A stretch of DNA of 24,165 nucleotides from Smittium culicis (GCA_001970855.1 LSSN01001560.1:1-24165); one strand, 5' to 3'; shown: positions 1 to 7,909, numbered from the stretch's first letter. Numbers and translations: made by a program. Notes: a model not told the origin generated them from the sequence alone.

Positions 1-134
1 CTTTAGCCGCTAATTCAGGTGTATCATCAGATGAGATAGTTGCCCATGCCTTTTGGTCAAACTACTCGATCTTTGATACGTATTATCGACTCACAAGGAA
101 TTCTTCTAATAACTTGACTGAGTCGATTTTATAA
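1..134 (+). CDS. C-terminal end of a tyrosine recombinase (transposon integrase), 5' part outside window
   Basis: Frame 3 is open from the window edge to a TAA at 132-134 and gives 43 residues. They read as the C-terminal end of a tyrosine recombinase: a SGVSSDEIVAHAFW stretch, then a spacer, then FDTYYRLTR. This matches the pattern in which a small helix (GVS.DEI..H..W) precedes the helix bearing the nucleophilic tyrosine. I read the H and W at residues 15 and 18 as the late active-site pair and one of the two adjacent Y residues (27-28) as the nucleophile. The family cuts and rejoins DNA in Crypton and DIRS/Ngaro-type fungal elements. The upstream R and HxxR region is missing, so the element type cannot be decided. 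A palindromic hairpin begins 9 bp after the stop, probably the element's non-coding end. Whether the full gene is intact cannot be seen. Confidence 0.62.
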   Translation, partial: LAANSGVSSDEIVAHAFWSNYSIFDTYYRLTRNSSNNLTESIL

Positions 135-143
135 TTTGAAGTA

Positions 144-243
144 ACTTAATATGTCTCCTATTTGATGTATAATGTTAGAATTAATCGAGCCCTTTAGGGC
201 GACGATTAATTCATATTATACGAAAATAGGAGACATATTAAGT
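144..243. repeat. 100-bp palindromic element with perfect 20-bp terminal inverted repeats
   Basis: The two ends, 144-163 and 224-243, are exact reverse complements (ACTTAATATGTCTCCTATTT). Inside lies a second perfect arm pair, GAATTAATCG and CGATTAATTC, and within that GCCC-TTTA-GGGC. The segment between outer and inner arms is also mostly complementary (tgtataat against attatacg), so nearly the whole unit can fold into one long hairpin. No flanking target duplication is visible (gta before, ccc after). It starts 9 bp after the recombinase stop codon. It is either the terminal structure of that element or a tiny hairpin MITE inserted beside it. Confidence 0.85.
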
Positions 244-399
244 CCCACCCACCGTCCCATTTACCTTTGCTGAAAGATGATAAGGATATCTCTAAACTGT
301 ACTGCACAGTCTTTAACATAAAATTTTTTTTAGTTCAATATTTCACTTTATTTTATTGGTTTAGATTTTCGGTTTAGTTTTACCCAATAAGATGGTAAC

Positions 400-471
400 A
401 CTTAATATGTCTCCTATTTTCGTATAATATGAATTAATCGTCGCCCTAAAGGGCTCGATTAATTCTAACAT
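400..471. repeat. Inverted, truncated copy of the 100-bp palindromic element
   Basis: This 72-bp segment equals the reverse complement of 172-243 with no mismatch that I can find, from the 20-bp terminal repeat through the inner palindrome. It then stops before the opposite terminal repeat (taacat followed by aaacaaatc instead of tatacatc). With the full copy at 144-243 it makes a 72-bp inverted repeat around a 156-bp spacer (244-399). The near identity implies a recent origin or a duplicated terminus of one mobile element. Confidence 0.85.
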
Positions 472-481
472 AAACAAATCA

Positions 482-679
482 CTAAATCCTTTAGCGCTCA
501 ATGCTCGTTAAAAAAAAATAAAATGATGATTCGTTTATGATTTAAAAGCAGTTTTATTATTTGCTACAATTCAGAAATAAGCCAATAGGTGAAATAGAAA
601 CATAATTATAGTGTATTAGTCATATACAGTTGGCTATATTTGGTGGATCAAAAATAGTGCAATACCGTGAAAGGGTTAA
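482..679 (+). mobile_element. TTAA-type MITE, copy 1 (worn left end)
   Basis: The left end is decayed (ctaaATCCTTTAGCG). The interior shows the family landmarks: GATTCGTTTATGATTT, a TTATTTGCTA stretch, and GTTGGCTATATTTGGTGG followed by TCAAAAATAGT. The right end CGTGAAAGGGTTAA (to 679) is intact. Length is 198 bp, like the other copies. It has no coding capacity. It begins 10 bp after the truncated palindrome at 400-471. Confidence 0.75.
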
Positions 680-1660
680 TAGAGGTGAGGTAAGTTAAAA
701 TTGAGATAATGAGTTGAATACAATGAGGTAACTGTGAGATATAACTAGGGCCGATTAAAGTATGAAAGTGTAAGCGGAATTAAATGGGAGTATAGTAGAG
801 TTAAAGAGGGATAAATTATTGGGCAGCGGTATTGATGGTAAGGACATAGGGGCTGGTAGACAATCAAGAAAAAGGGGGATTGTAGCGGCCAGTGATCAGT
901 AAATGATTAGGAGAAGGAGAAAGCGGTGATTATGTTAACAAAGAGGGCCGATTATTGGGGGGGTTTGTTTGGGGAGGGGGCGGGGAAGAGTGATCAGCAG
1001 ATGGGAGTATGTACTAATAAGGCAATTGTTGACATGGCATCAGTGCTATATTGTTGGGCGATGATAAGGCGGCGGGTGATAGGCTGCAGCAGTAGAGCGT
1101 AGAGCGAAAAGAGTAAAGGCTATTATAAGGCTAAGGCTTAGGCTATGAAAGGGTTTGAGCAAATTTAAATGCGGCAAATAAAAATGGTAATTGAAGTGCC
1201 GCCAAATAAAAAATTTTTAAAGTGCTTTAGTTTATTAGTATGACCTATCAATAACTGTCATATTTTTAACGGCGCAGATTTGATAAATAGATGTGGCCTA
1301 CCAATAATAATAATTATTATCAATTGTCAGAGAGTAAATGAGCCTATCAGCATAAGTGAGAGGCTCGATCTAATCACTGGCGCATACATCGAGAATTATG
1401 AAGGATTTTCAGCCTAATCACTGGTGCAGAATCGTATATGGGATGATTGGAAGCCAAGGTCAGGAGAACATGGATCAATAGGAAGTGATTGGGCTGAGAA
1501 TGCCAGGAGAGGGATTATGATGGCGGTCATTGGGCAGGTGGGGGGAGGGATGATCATAATGGCGATTAGGCAGCAGAGAATTTGGGGGAGAATTGTGGGC
1601 TGGTTTTTTGGCGCCAGTAGTGCAAAAAAAAAATAAACAATGGGCTTGAAATAGGGCACT
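680..1660. other. G-rich plus-strand spacer with no convincing gene
   Basis: About 1 kb in which G greatly exceeds C on the plus strand, with many short motifs such as ATTGGGC, GATAAGG and GGCTAAGGC. The bias flips to C-rich on the plus strand just before the DEF1-like gene. Neither strand has an ORF with a recognisable protein. The 81-codon minus ORF at 1414-1659 and the 70-codon plus ORF at 1424-1636 are low-complexity products of the same bias. A leftward non-coding or multi-exon transcript sharing a promoter region with the DEF1-like gene is possible but unproven. A 15-bp near-direct repeat (ctaatcactggYgca) occurs at 1370 and 1414. Confidence 0.4.
957..985 (+). other. G-quadruplex motif
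   Basis: Four G runs of 7, 4, 5 and 4 bases are separated by loops of 7, 1 and 1 bases (957-963, 971-974, 976-980, 982-985). This meets the usual G3+N1-7 rule with margin. It is striking in a region that is otherwise AT-rich. Confidence 0.8.
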
Positions 1661-1943
1661 AACTATATTAAACCCCTCTTATTTTCTTTACTTTTATGCG
1701 ACTTGTCTTTTATTTTTGTCTTTTTTACAAACTACAGAAAGTTTAATACTGTTTCTCCACTCTAGAAACCGCTATATTCTAACATATAATTCTACTTCCT
1801 CTCCATCAACTCCTCCACCATCTCTAAAAGGATCCTTTGACTATTTCTATATAATTCCCATAAAAGTTTCTATCGAGTGTTTGAGCCTTCATCCATCTCT
1901 TTTCATACTTATCCCAAAGTCTTAATAAATAAAATACTATAAT
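1661..1943 (+). promoter_or_regulatory. Pyrimidine-rich leader/promoter of the DEF1-like gene
   Basis: The 280 bp before the ATG at 1944 are rich in T and C runs (around 1671-1730 and 1795-1930), as is common in fungal promoters and leaders. No TATA box can be assigned with confidence. The 69-codon ORF inside it (1716-1925) is low-complexity and I do not treat it as a gene. Confidence 0.3.
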
Positions 1944-4797
1944 ATGTCCTCAATAGAGCTTCCTGCTAACGCAGCCCGCCAAACTCGTACAAACGGCTTA
2001 CACAACAAACCCTTAAGAAAAGCCCCTGTTCGCTCCCAAAAGCCTAAAGATAACTCTAGACCTGAAAAGATTTCCTCCAAACAAAATGACGAAGCTTCCC
2101 AGCTCAAAAATTTATACAAGTCTCAATTATCTACCCTCTTGGAAGTTTTCCCCAATTGGACTGAATCTGATCTCATCTACGCCTTAAAAGACGCTGACGG
2201 CGATCTAGAAATTACTATAGGCAGAATCTCTGATGGTAAATACCTTATCCCCTCTTATTTTTCAATATTCCTACTCACGCTTCTAATGTACTTTTTATTC
2301 TAATTTTATTAGGTATTTCCACCCAATGGGACGAAGTTAAATCTCGCAAAGATAAAAAAATTGACGCTAAAAAAAGTGCCAAAACATCCACTCGTCCTAA
2401 TTCTGTAGTTGTAAAATCTTCTGCCCCTCGCAATTCCGCTCACAACCAAAGAAAGTCCTTTATTCACCCTAACCTCCCCGATCATGCCCCCTCCCAAAAC
2501 TCCTCTACCCCTCATAAATCTACCGACAATACTAACTCCACCTCTAATAAAGCTCCTAAACGTGCTCCTATACCACCTCAAAAGCATCAAGCACCTGCTC
2601 CTTCCTCTGCTGCTACTCCCCCTGCTGCTGCCAAGGATCCATTCACACCAACCTCAAACCTCGTACCTTCATCTGGTGGTGTTTCTTGGGCCAAAATTGC
2701 TCAAAGGTACTTTCCCCCTCCAGCTCTTTATATACCCCCATTTTTCTTCTACTTAAAATTTTTCTTATTTAATCTTCCCTCACTAGAGCTGTTGTTGTTC
2801 AACAACCACCTGAACCTACAGCAAACATAGACATACCCCCACCAGCTTCTAGCACTTCTACCACTAGCCCCGCTGATGATGTTAATACTACTAATGATCA
2901 AATAGCTGATGCTGCTGAAACCTCCTCAACTCCTGCTGAAATTAAAGATGATTTAGAAATTTTAGACTCCAATGACTCTTCAACACAGGATGCCCAACCT
3001 TCTAGCTCAGAAATCCACCAATCACCAGATTCTAATAACGAATCCGATAAGCCTACTGATAGTTCTAATCAAGATTCTGATGTGTCTAATAATAAATCCA
3101 TTTCAAGCCGTGTTATTGATCAAGCCGAGGCTGTCATCATGCCACCATCTTCCCACAATGTAGATCAGCTAGGTCTACAGTTTGGATCACTATCAACTGA
3201 AGCACCTGAAGATCCTCAAAAATCTGCACCCCTTGCCACCGTTGCCGATGCCGCAGTTGACACAACCTTCACTTCTAATGCTTCTCAAGAAAAGCCTCTA
3301 TCTACTAGCGAACAACCTGCTTTCTCCAGTTCTGCCTCTACCCAACAAGAAGGTAAACAATCTAATTCTACTACGGGCCCTGCCTCTTCTTTTGCTTCGC
3401 TCCAACAATCACAAAATCAATACCTTCCTGGCCTTTTAGCAATGCCACAAGGTCCGCTACCTAACGACTTTGGCGCTGCAATGCTTTATGGTTTTGATCC
3501 ACAAAGAGCCCAGATGATGGGTTATTATAACGAAAGCTTTTCCCAAAATAATAATTCCAATGCCGCCGCCGCCAGCTCTGCCCCTGCAACCAAAGAAGAT
3601 AGCACAACAGCCCCATCTACCGGTCTCCCATCATCTACTGCTAACGCCACTAATATCATGCCAAACATTTCAACTCCAAACCAATCTGTTGGCAATTTCC
3701 CTCACCAATTCCAACAACCAGGCTCCTACCAAGGTTTAAATAACATGCCTTACTACTCTCCCTTCTATTATAACATGGGCGTCATGCAACCAAACACTCA
3801 ATATCCAAACCCCTCATTAGCATCAAACTACTCCCAACACTATATGAAACAAGGTATGTTCCCAATGTACGCTAATAATATTCCTGCTATGAACCTTCAA
3901 CAAGCACAAATTCAACAGCTTTCGATGCTTCATCAACACCTACAAATGTCACAGCAACAACAACAGTTACAAAATAACCAACCAAACCACCCCCAACAAT
4001 CTAAACAAAACAAACAAACCTCAATTTCCACAAATGCTCCATCCCAACACTCTAATCTGCCATCCCAAAGAGGCCTTGGTGTTGGTCAATATGGCCCTTA
4101 TGGAATCACCAACCAAAGTGCCCAAGGTAACATGAACACCTTTGATCAAGAGCAACAATCAGCTCAGCCACAGCAATATGGTGGTTTCCCCAACTCCCAA
4201 CTTCCTGGATACTTGAACCCATCACCAAAAGGCTCTAACATCTCTGGACCTGGAGTCGTTCCATCTTCAATCCCTAAGGACATGTCTTCTTCTAACCCCA
4301 AGTCAGTATCTACTGGACTCACATCCAGCCAAGCAGCAGCTGCAGCAGTCATTGGTGGAACCACATTCTACCAAAACCCACATCAAAGCGGTTATTCTTC
4401 ACAAAACTCAGGTAGTTATCCAATAAGTTCCAACCAAATTCAATCACCACACCAGCTATACTCTAACTATGGCCATAATCAACAACAATCTTTTCCACAA
4501 AGCCAGCAAAGCCAACAACAGCAACAGCCACAAAGCTTAGGACAATCCCAGCAACAAGTTGTTCCTCAAGCTGTGTCACAACCCCAATCACAATCCCTTG
4601 CTTACTCACAAGGTAATACTTCGTCTATGTACAACCAACAACAACAACAACAACAGCAGCAACAGCAATTCCAGCACAGCCACTCATTACACAGCTCTGG
4701 TAACCAACAAGCACCAGTACAAAGCCAACCTGGATCTTACCATGCTTCATACAACCAGCTACGTAATAACCCACCATACTGGTCTGGCCAGAACTAA
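1944..4797 (+). CDS. DEF1: RNA polymerase II degradation factor Def1-like, CUE domain, three exons
   Basis: Joining exons 1944-2235, 2313-2706 and 2787-4797 gives one 898-residue protein ending at TAA 4795-4797. Both junctions keep frame (phases 1 and 2) and link low-complexity sequence of the same style. A CUE ubiquitin-binding domain lies at about residues 55-98: LLEVFPNW is the FP-type motif, and the ITIGRISDG end leads into an STQWDEVKSRK segment typical of CUE proteins. SWAKIAQ follows just before intron 2 (~residue 222). The rest is disordered and rich in Q, N, S and P, with a pure glutamine run at 846-856. Yeast Def1 (738 aa) has the same plan. It recruits an Elongin-Cullin ligase to stalled RNA polymerase II and is trimmed by the proteasome to enter the nucleus. 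I infer that role from architecture, since the Q-rich part cannot be aligned by eye. Confidence 0.82.
2236..2312 (+). other. Intron 1 of the DEF1-like gene (77 bp)
   Basis: The donor is GTAAAT right after the CUE domain's ISD-G codon, and the acceptor is TTTTATTAG at 2304-2312. Removing it joins GGT and continues ISTQWDEVKSRK in frame. Reading through the intron meets a stop at 2301-2303, so it must be spliced to make the long protein. A ctaat branch-point candidate lies near 2299. Confidence 0.85.
2707..2786 (+). other. Intron 2 of the DEF1-like gene (80 bp)
   Basis: The donor is GTACTT, less canonical than intron 1, and the acceptor is CTCACTAG ending at 2786. Splicing rebuilds an AGA codon and continues AVVVQQPPEP into exon 3. 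The exon 3 frame is open from 2788 to 4797. The alternative AG two bases later would shift the frame. Confidence 0.8.
4636..4668 (+). repeat. CAA/CAG microsatellite encoding Q11
   Basis: Eleven consecutive glutamine codons, CAA x6 followed by mixed CAG and CAA, fall in the C-terminal part of the DEF1-like protein. Further shorter Q runs lie around 3951-3968 and 4500-4530. Such tracts vary in length between strains and promote assembly of Def1-like proteins. Confidence 0.85.
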
Positions 4798-5315
4798 GGA
4801 GTTATTCTCATAATAAGTTGGCGCAATACTAATTGATAGGCGAGCTGAACTGTTTTAAAGTTTTTTATTAGACTTTTTTCTTATATGGGGATATGTGGGA
4901 GATCTGTTTCAATTGTGGCTGTTATTTTATCTTTTTTTGAGCGATGGCTATTTTTATCTTCTCCCTCCACCTCGCTAATAATTTTTTTTATCCTTTTATA
5001 TTTCTACTACTATCTTATATATCATATTCTTTCAATTACAATTACTATTATAGTTTTTTTATAATTTTAATACTCTACTTTTTGTAATTTTATTATTGAA
5101 TCGAAAAAAAACAGAATTTACTACTCATTGGACTTATTTTAGATTTTAGATTATTAATTTTATTTCAATTACTATAAAGCTAAACCTTTATATTTTTTAA
5201 TTTTATTCACCACGAATGTGTTAGATATCTTGAGATTTCAATAATTATACTGTACAAGTATTGAATTTTTTACAGATTTTGAAATTCGAATGTAAAATTG
5301 CCAAGTAATCTAAAT
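4798..5315. other. 3' flank of the DEF1-like gene, no gene seen
   Basis: AT-rich DNA with long T runs after the stop codon, presumably 3' UTR and terminator. No RNA gene, repeat family member or ORF of note is visible before the MITE at 5316. I cannot fix a cleavage site. Confidence 0.4.
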
Positions 5316-5512
5316 TTAACCCTTTCACGGGCAGTAGACTATTTTTGAACCTCTAAATATAGCCAATTATGGCCAATTATAATACTTTAATCCCCAGGCC
5401 TTAAGATACATTGGTATATTGTTTAATCACAGCAAATAATAGATTTGCTTATAAATAATAAACGAATCATAAAATCAGTTTTTTTAAAGAGTGTTGGACG
5501 GGAAAGGGTTAA
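5316..5512 (-). mobile_element. TTAA-type MITE, copy 2 (best preserved)
   Basis: It is bounded by TTAA on both sides. Read on the minus strand it begins TTAACCCTTTCCCGTCCAAC and ends in GCCCGTGAAAGGGTTAA, so the termini share CCCTTTC plus C/A plus CG as a short inverted repeat. The length is 197 bp. TTAA flanks with CCC ends are the mark of piggyBac-superfamily elements. It has no ORF, so it is a non-autonomous derivative. Both ends are intact, which makes it the best reference copy. Confidence 0.82.
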
Positions 5513-5760
5513 GACAGTTATTTTGATTATCTAACAAGTAAATAAACTAGTCTTTGTGGTAAACAAAATAAATGCCAATTATAAAAGATAAAAAAATAGA
5601 AAATAACGTTCACTTAATCTATTGGCATAAACGAAATAAAGTAGCAAATAGATTATCAATAGTATAAGCTAGTGTATAATCGATTTGCTGTTAATATATT
5701 GATTGGTATTTGGATAGCAATTCAAAAAGTTTTTATGTAGTTTTGTTTGAAATTTAGAAT
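5513..5760. other. AT-rich spacer between MITE copies 2 and 3
   Basis: No ORF or recognisable element. Segments such as aaacgaaataaagtagcaaatagatt resemble the MITE interior weakly, so a very old remnant is possible, but I cannot support it. Confidence 0.3.
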
Positions 5761-5957
5761 TTAACCCTTTCCGGGGCCAACACTCTTTAACCTATTAAAT
5801 ATCATAATTGGATAAGCCATTATAATTTATTAGTAATTGGATATATAAAAAACATCGGCCAATAATTAATTACTAATTTATATTGATTTATCAGACTGTT
5901 AATTATTTGGATAGGCTTGATAGCTCAAAAAAAGCCAACAGCCTCTGAAAGAGTTAA
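5761..5957 (+). mobile_element. TTAA-type MITE, copy 3 (diverged interior)
   Basis: The left end TTAACCCTTTCCGGGGCCAA and right end CTCTGAAAGAGTTAA are both recognisable. The length is 197 bp, the same as copy 2. The interior has drifted more than in the other copies, but the CCAACACTCTTTAA block is kept. TTAA flanks both ends. Confidence 0.7.
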
Positions 5958-6429
5958 ATAGGGAATATATGAAGGATTTTGTTAGAGCGAATTAATGAAA
6001 GAGGCAGGCAAAATTGAATGGAGAACTAAAGCAAAATAAATTAAAATAAAGCATAAAAAAAATAAAGTCATTAAGTTTGGCATATATAGTTTGCAATTCA
6101 TATAAATTTTTAAACAACACATACAATAGAAATAAAAATTTTTTTGAAACTTTATCAGTAGGCGATAGAGTGCAGTAACATATTTGTACAAATGATTATA
6201 AGATCTAATATGGATAAATAATAGCGAATGTGTTTACTAAAATCAACGAGCCATCTATTTATCTGCAGAAGCCAAATGCAGAAATAGTCATAAAAAGTAT
6301 GACGATCAAGAAATGCTCAATTGATTTTTAAGCATGCATAAAATAAACAGTGAGAAACTCAGTCAAGCTAAAAAAAGTGGAGGGGGAGGGGGGAAGGTAT
6401 GAAGGGTTAGGTTATCAGAGAGATAGGTA
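5958..6429. other. Spacer without a supported gene
   Basis: AT-rich. A 69-codon minus-strand ORF (5982-6191) is a string of F, Y, L, I and C residues expected from AT-rich DNA and is not supported as a gene. A purine run (gtggagggggaggggggaagg, around 6377-6397) lies just downstream of the minus-strand ORF at 6430-6771. On that gene's strand it is a pyrimidine tract. Confidence 0.4.
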
Positions 6430-6771
6430 TCAATTTCCATCAAGGCTTGCATCCAATTCGCGTAGTTGCGCGTTGATAGCGGTTAAATCCGCAAGCAGTG
6501 TGCGCGCAGCGCTCACACGCGCATCGGCCTCATCAGCCATTGCGACGATAGCGGCAACATGCGCACACATTTGCCGCTGCCGATCACCCAGCTCTGTGAC
6601 CGCAGTAGTACATGCGTGAGCTGCGTGGGTGGCCGTGCGCACGCCATCGCTGGTCTTGGCCATCTGCCGCTGCAAATGACGCGCCAAATCGGACGATAAA
6701 CTCGCTATCCGAGACTCGATTTGCTGTACTTGATGCACCTGATCGCCGTCCTGATCGTTCATTTGATACAC
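6430..6771 (-). CDS. Small coiled-coil protein, GC-rich ORF, function unknown
   Basis: This 113-codon minus-strand ORF runs from ATG at 6771 to TGA at 6430. The product is almost wholly helical, with hydrophobic heptads from about residue 13 to 108 (IESRIASLSSDLARHL early, ARTLLADLTAINAQL late), rich in A, D, Q and T, with no signal peptide or membrane span. Size and coiled-coil plan fit small subunits of BLOC-1/BORC-type or similar tethering complexes, but I see no diagnostic motif, so this is only a guess. Its GC content is far above all neighbours, suggesting strong codon selection, horizontal origin, or a foreign insert. An A17 run (T17 on the gene strand) lies 18 bp before its start. The antisense ORFs at 6350-6619 and 6612-6860 look like shadows. 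Confidence 0.5.
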   Translation of the reverse strand: MYQMNDQDGDQVHQVQQIESRIASLSSDLARHLQRQMAKTSDGVRTATHAAHACTTAVTELGDRQRQMCAHVAAIVAMADEADARVSAARTLLADLTAINAQLRELDASLDGN

Positions 6772-6788
6772 AGCGTCTTTATTTTATT

Positions 6789-6805
6789 AAAAAAAAAAAA
6801 AAAAA
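6789..6805. repeat. A17 homopolymer
   Basis: Seventeen A bases on the plus strand sit at the edge of the GC-rich island. For the minus-strand ORF this is a poly(dA:dT) promoter element. Alternatively, on the plus strand, it could be the tail of a retroposed insert. Confidence 0.7.
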
Positions 6806-6829
6806 GGATGAGTATGCAGCAATTAATAG

Positions 6830-7009
6830 TGTTCTTTGTCGATTGGAAAGTTGTGGGTAAAATTTTGTATCCTTGGTAAGATGCGGGTGAAGAAATTACA
6901 ACTATATGCTGATGCTGTGGACAACCCAAGAGTTGAAGCGAAGTTGTAGAAAAAGAAAACTGTCAAGGCGATCTTCATTGGCGAGTCGCATAAAAAAAAT
7001 GCCTTATAA
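6830..7009 (+). pseudogene. Possible relic of a coding sequence with one in-frame TAG
   Basis: One frame between a TAG at 6827-6829 and a TAA at 7007-7009 is interrupted only by TAG at 6947-6949. It reads with coding-like composition on both sides: MRVKKLQLYADAVDNPRVEAKL (22 residues, positions 6881-6946, written here as MRVKKLQLYAD then AVDNPRVEAKL), the stop, then KKKTVKAIFIGESHKKNAL. I do not recognise the family. A transposon-derived fragment is the likeliest source. The minus strand is also open for 29 codons here, so chance is a real alternative. Confidence 0.2.
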
Positions 7010-7029
7010 TAATTTAAAAATAATCAGTT

Positions 7030-7204
7030 TTGTAAGTTTCTGAAAAATATTATTGGTCTACTATAAATTATCCAATTAGTACAAATATGAAATATGGATA
7101 GGCTTATAAGTAATTGATAATTGGTTAAATTAAATATTCCAGCGAATAAATAAGAGATTTAAAAATCATATGCGAATCACAAAATTTGTTTTGGACAGGG
7201 TTGA
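7030..7204 (-). mobile_element. TTAA-type MITE, copy 7 (badly decayed)
   Basis: Minus-strand orientation. The segment agcgaataaataagagattt...atgcgaatcacaaaatttg and the end TTGGACAGGGTTGAA at 7190-7204 correspond to the left part of the family. The other end is blurred (tattggtctactataaattatcc near 7050). Boundaries are approximate. Confidence 0.45.
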
Positions 7205-7260
7205 ATTTTATGTAAAAGATGCTGAATATTTGAGGATATTTTTTTGAAAATTTAAACGCC

Positions 7261-7457
7261 TTAACCCTTTCCCGTCCAACAATCTTTAAAAAAATCAATT
7301 TACTGACTCGTTTACGATTTATAAGTAAATTATTTATTTGCTATCACAATACAACAAAATAATAATATTCAAATATCCGGAATCAAGTTAATCATATCAA
7401 ATTCAGTTGGCTAGGTTTGGTAGGTCATTAACAGTCTACCACCCGGGATAAGTATAA
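7261..7457 (+). mobile_element. TTAA-type MITE, copy 4 (right end mutated)
   Basis: The left end TTAACCCTTTCCCGTCCAAC is identical to that of copy 2. It also has CTCGTTTACGATTTATAAG and TTGGCTAGGTTTGGTAGG, and ends around CACCCGGGATAAGTATAA, where the GAAAGGGTTAA terminus has decayed. The right boundary is set by the family length of 197 bp. Confidence 0.75.
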
Positions 7458-7512
7458 CACAGAAATTATGCACTTTTTATACTCTTGTTTAATCATATGA
7501 TTTTTCGAATGA

Positions 7513-7710
7513 TTAGCCCTTTTCCGTCCAACGAACTTATAAAAATCCGAATTTATTGATTCGTTGGAAATTTATTAGCAAGTAAATTATTTGTTGTATA
7601 GCTACAGTAAACCAAAGTACCTTAAAGCCCTGAAATTAAATTGATTTAATTGAGCACTGTTGGCTATATTTGATAGATCAAAAATAGTCTAACTCCTGGT
7701 AAAGGGCTAA
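7513..7710 (+). mobile_element. TTAA-type MITE, copy 5 (TTAG/CTAA ends)
   Basis: The left end is TTAGCCCTTTTCCGTCCAAC and the right end is CTCCTGGTAAAGGGCTAA, 198 bp in all. The interior keeps GATTCGTTGGAAATTTATTAGCAAG and TTGGCTATATTTGATAGATC. Both termini carry TTAG in place of TTAA when read inward, a symmetrical change. Confidence 0.78.
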
Positions 7711-7909
7711 TCCAAGTTCAAAGCAACAAAGATGAGGTCTAAAATATATGATATTTGGATTTGGTTGGGTGTAAAAGGAAAAAAGAATATGAAAGAAGTA
7801 GCTTTAACAAGCTTCTAGAAATGTTATTACGAACAGTAAAATGGTCACGTTTTTGTGTTTAATCATTTTCATCGAACTGCTTGATAATGCGAGAAAATAA
7901 AAATATTGA

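Noticed and set aside
1414..1659. 81-codon minus-strand ORF rich in P, I and L
   Set aside because: It lies in strand-skewed low-complexity DNA, overlaps an equally long plus-strand ORF, and shows no domain or motif.
1716..1925. 69-codon plus-strand ORF before the DEF1-like start
   Set aside because: Its composition is that of a pyrimidine-rich leader. It is not in a position to be an extra exon with clear splice sites.
2484..3439. Overlapping plus-strand ORFs of 90, 63 and 85 codons (L- and P-rich) inside the DEF1-like gene
   Set aside because: They are alternative frames of exons 2 and 3, and their Leu/His-rich content comes from shifted CAA/CCT repeats.
5982..6191. 69-codon minus-strand ORF with F, Y, L and C runs resembling a membrane protein
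   Set aside because: Random AT-rich DNA yields this composition. There are no conserved features, no promoter signal and no context.
6350..6860. Plus-strand ORFs of 89 and 82 codons across the GC-rich island
   Set aside because: They are antisense to the better 113-codon coiled-coil ORF. Serine, alanine and arginine clusters are typical of shadow frames in GC-rich DNA.
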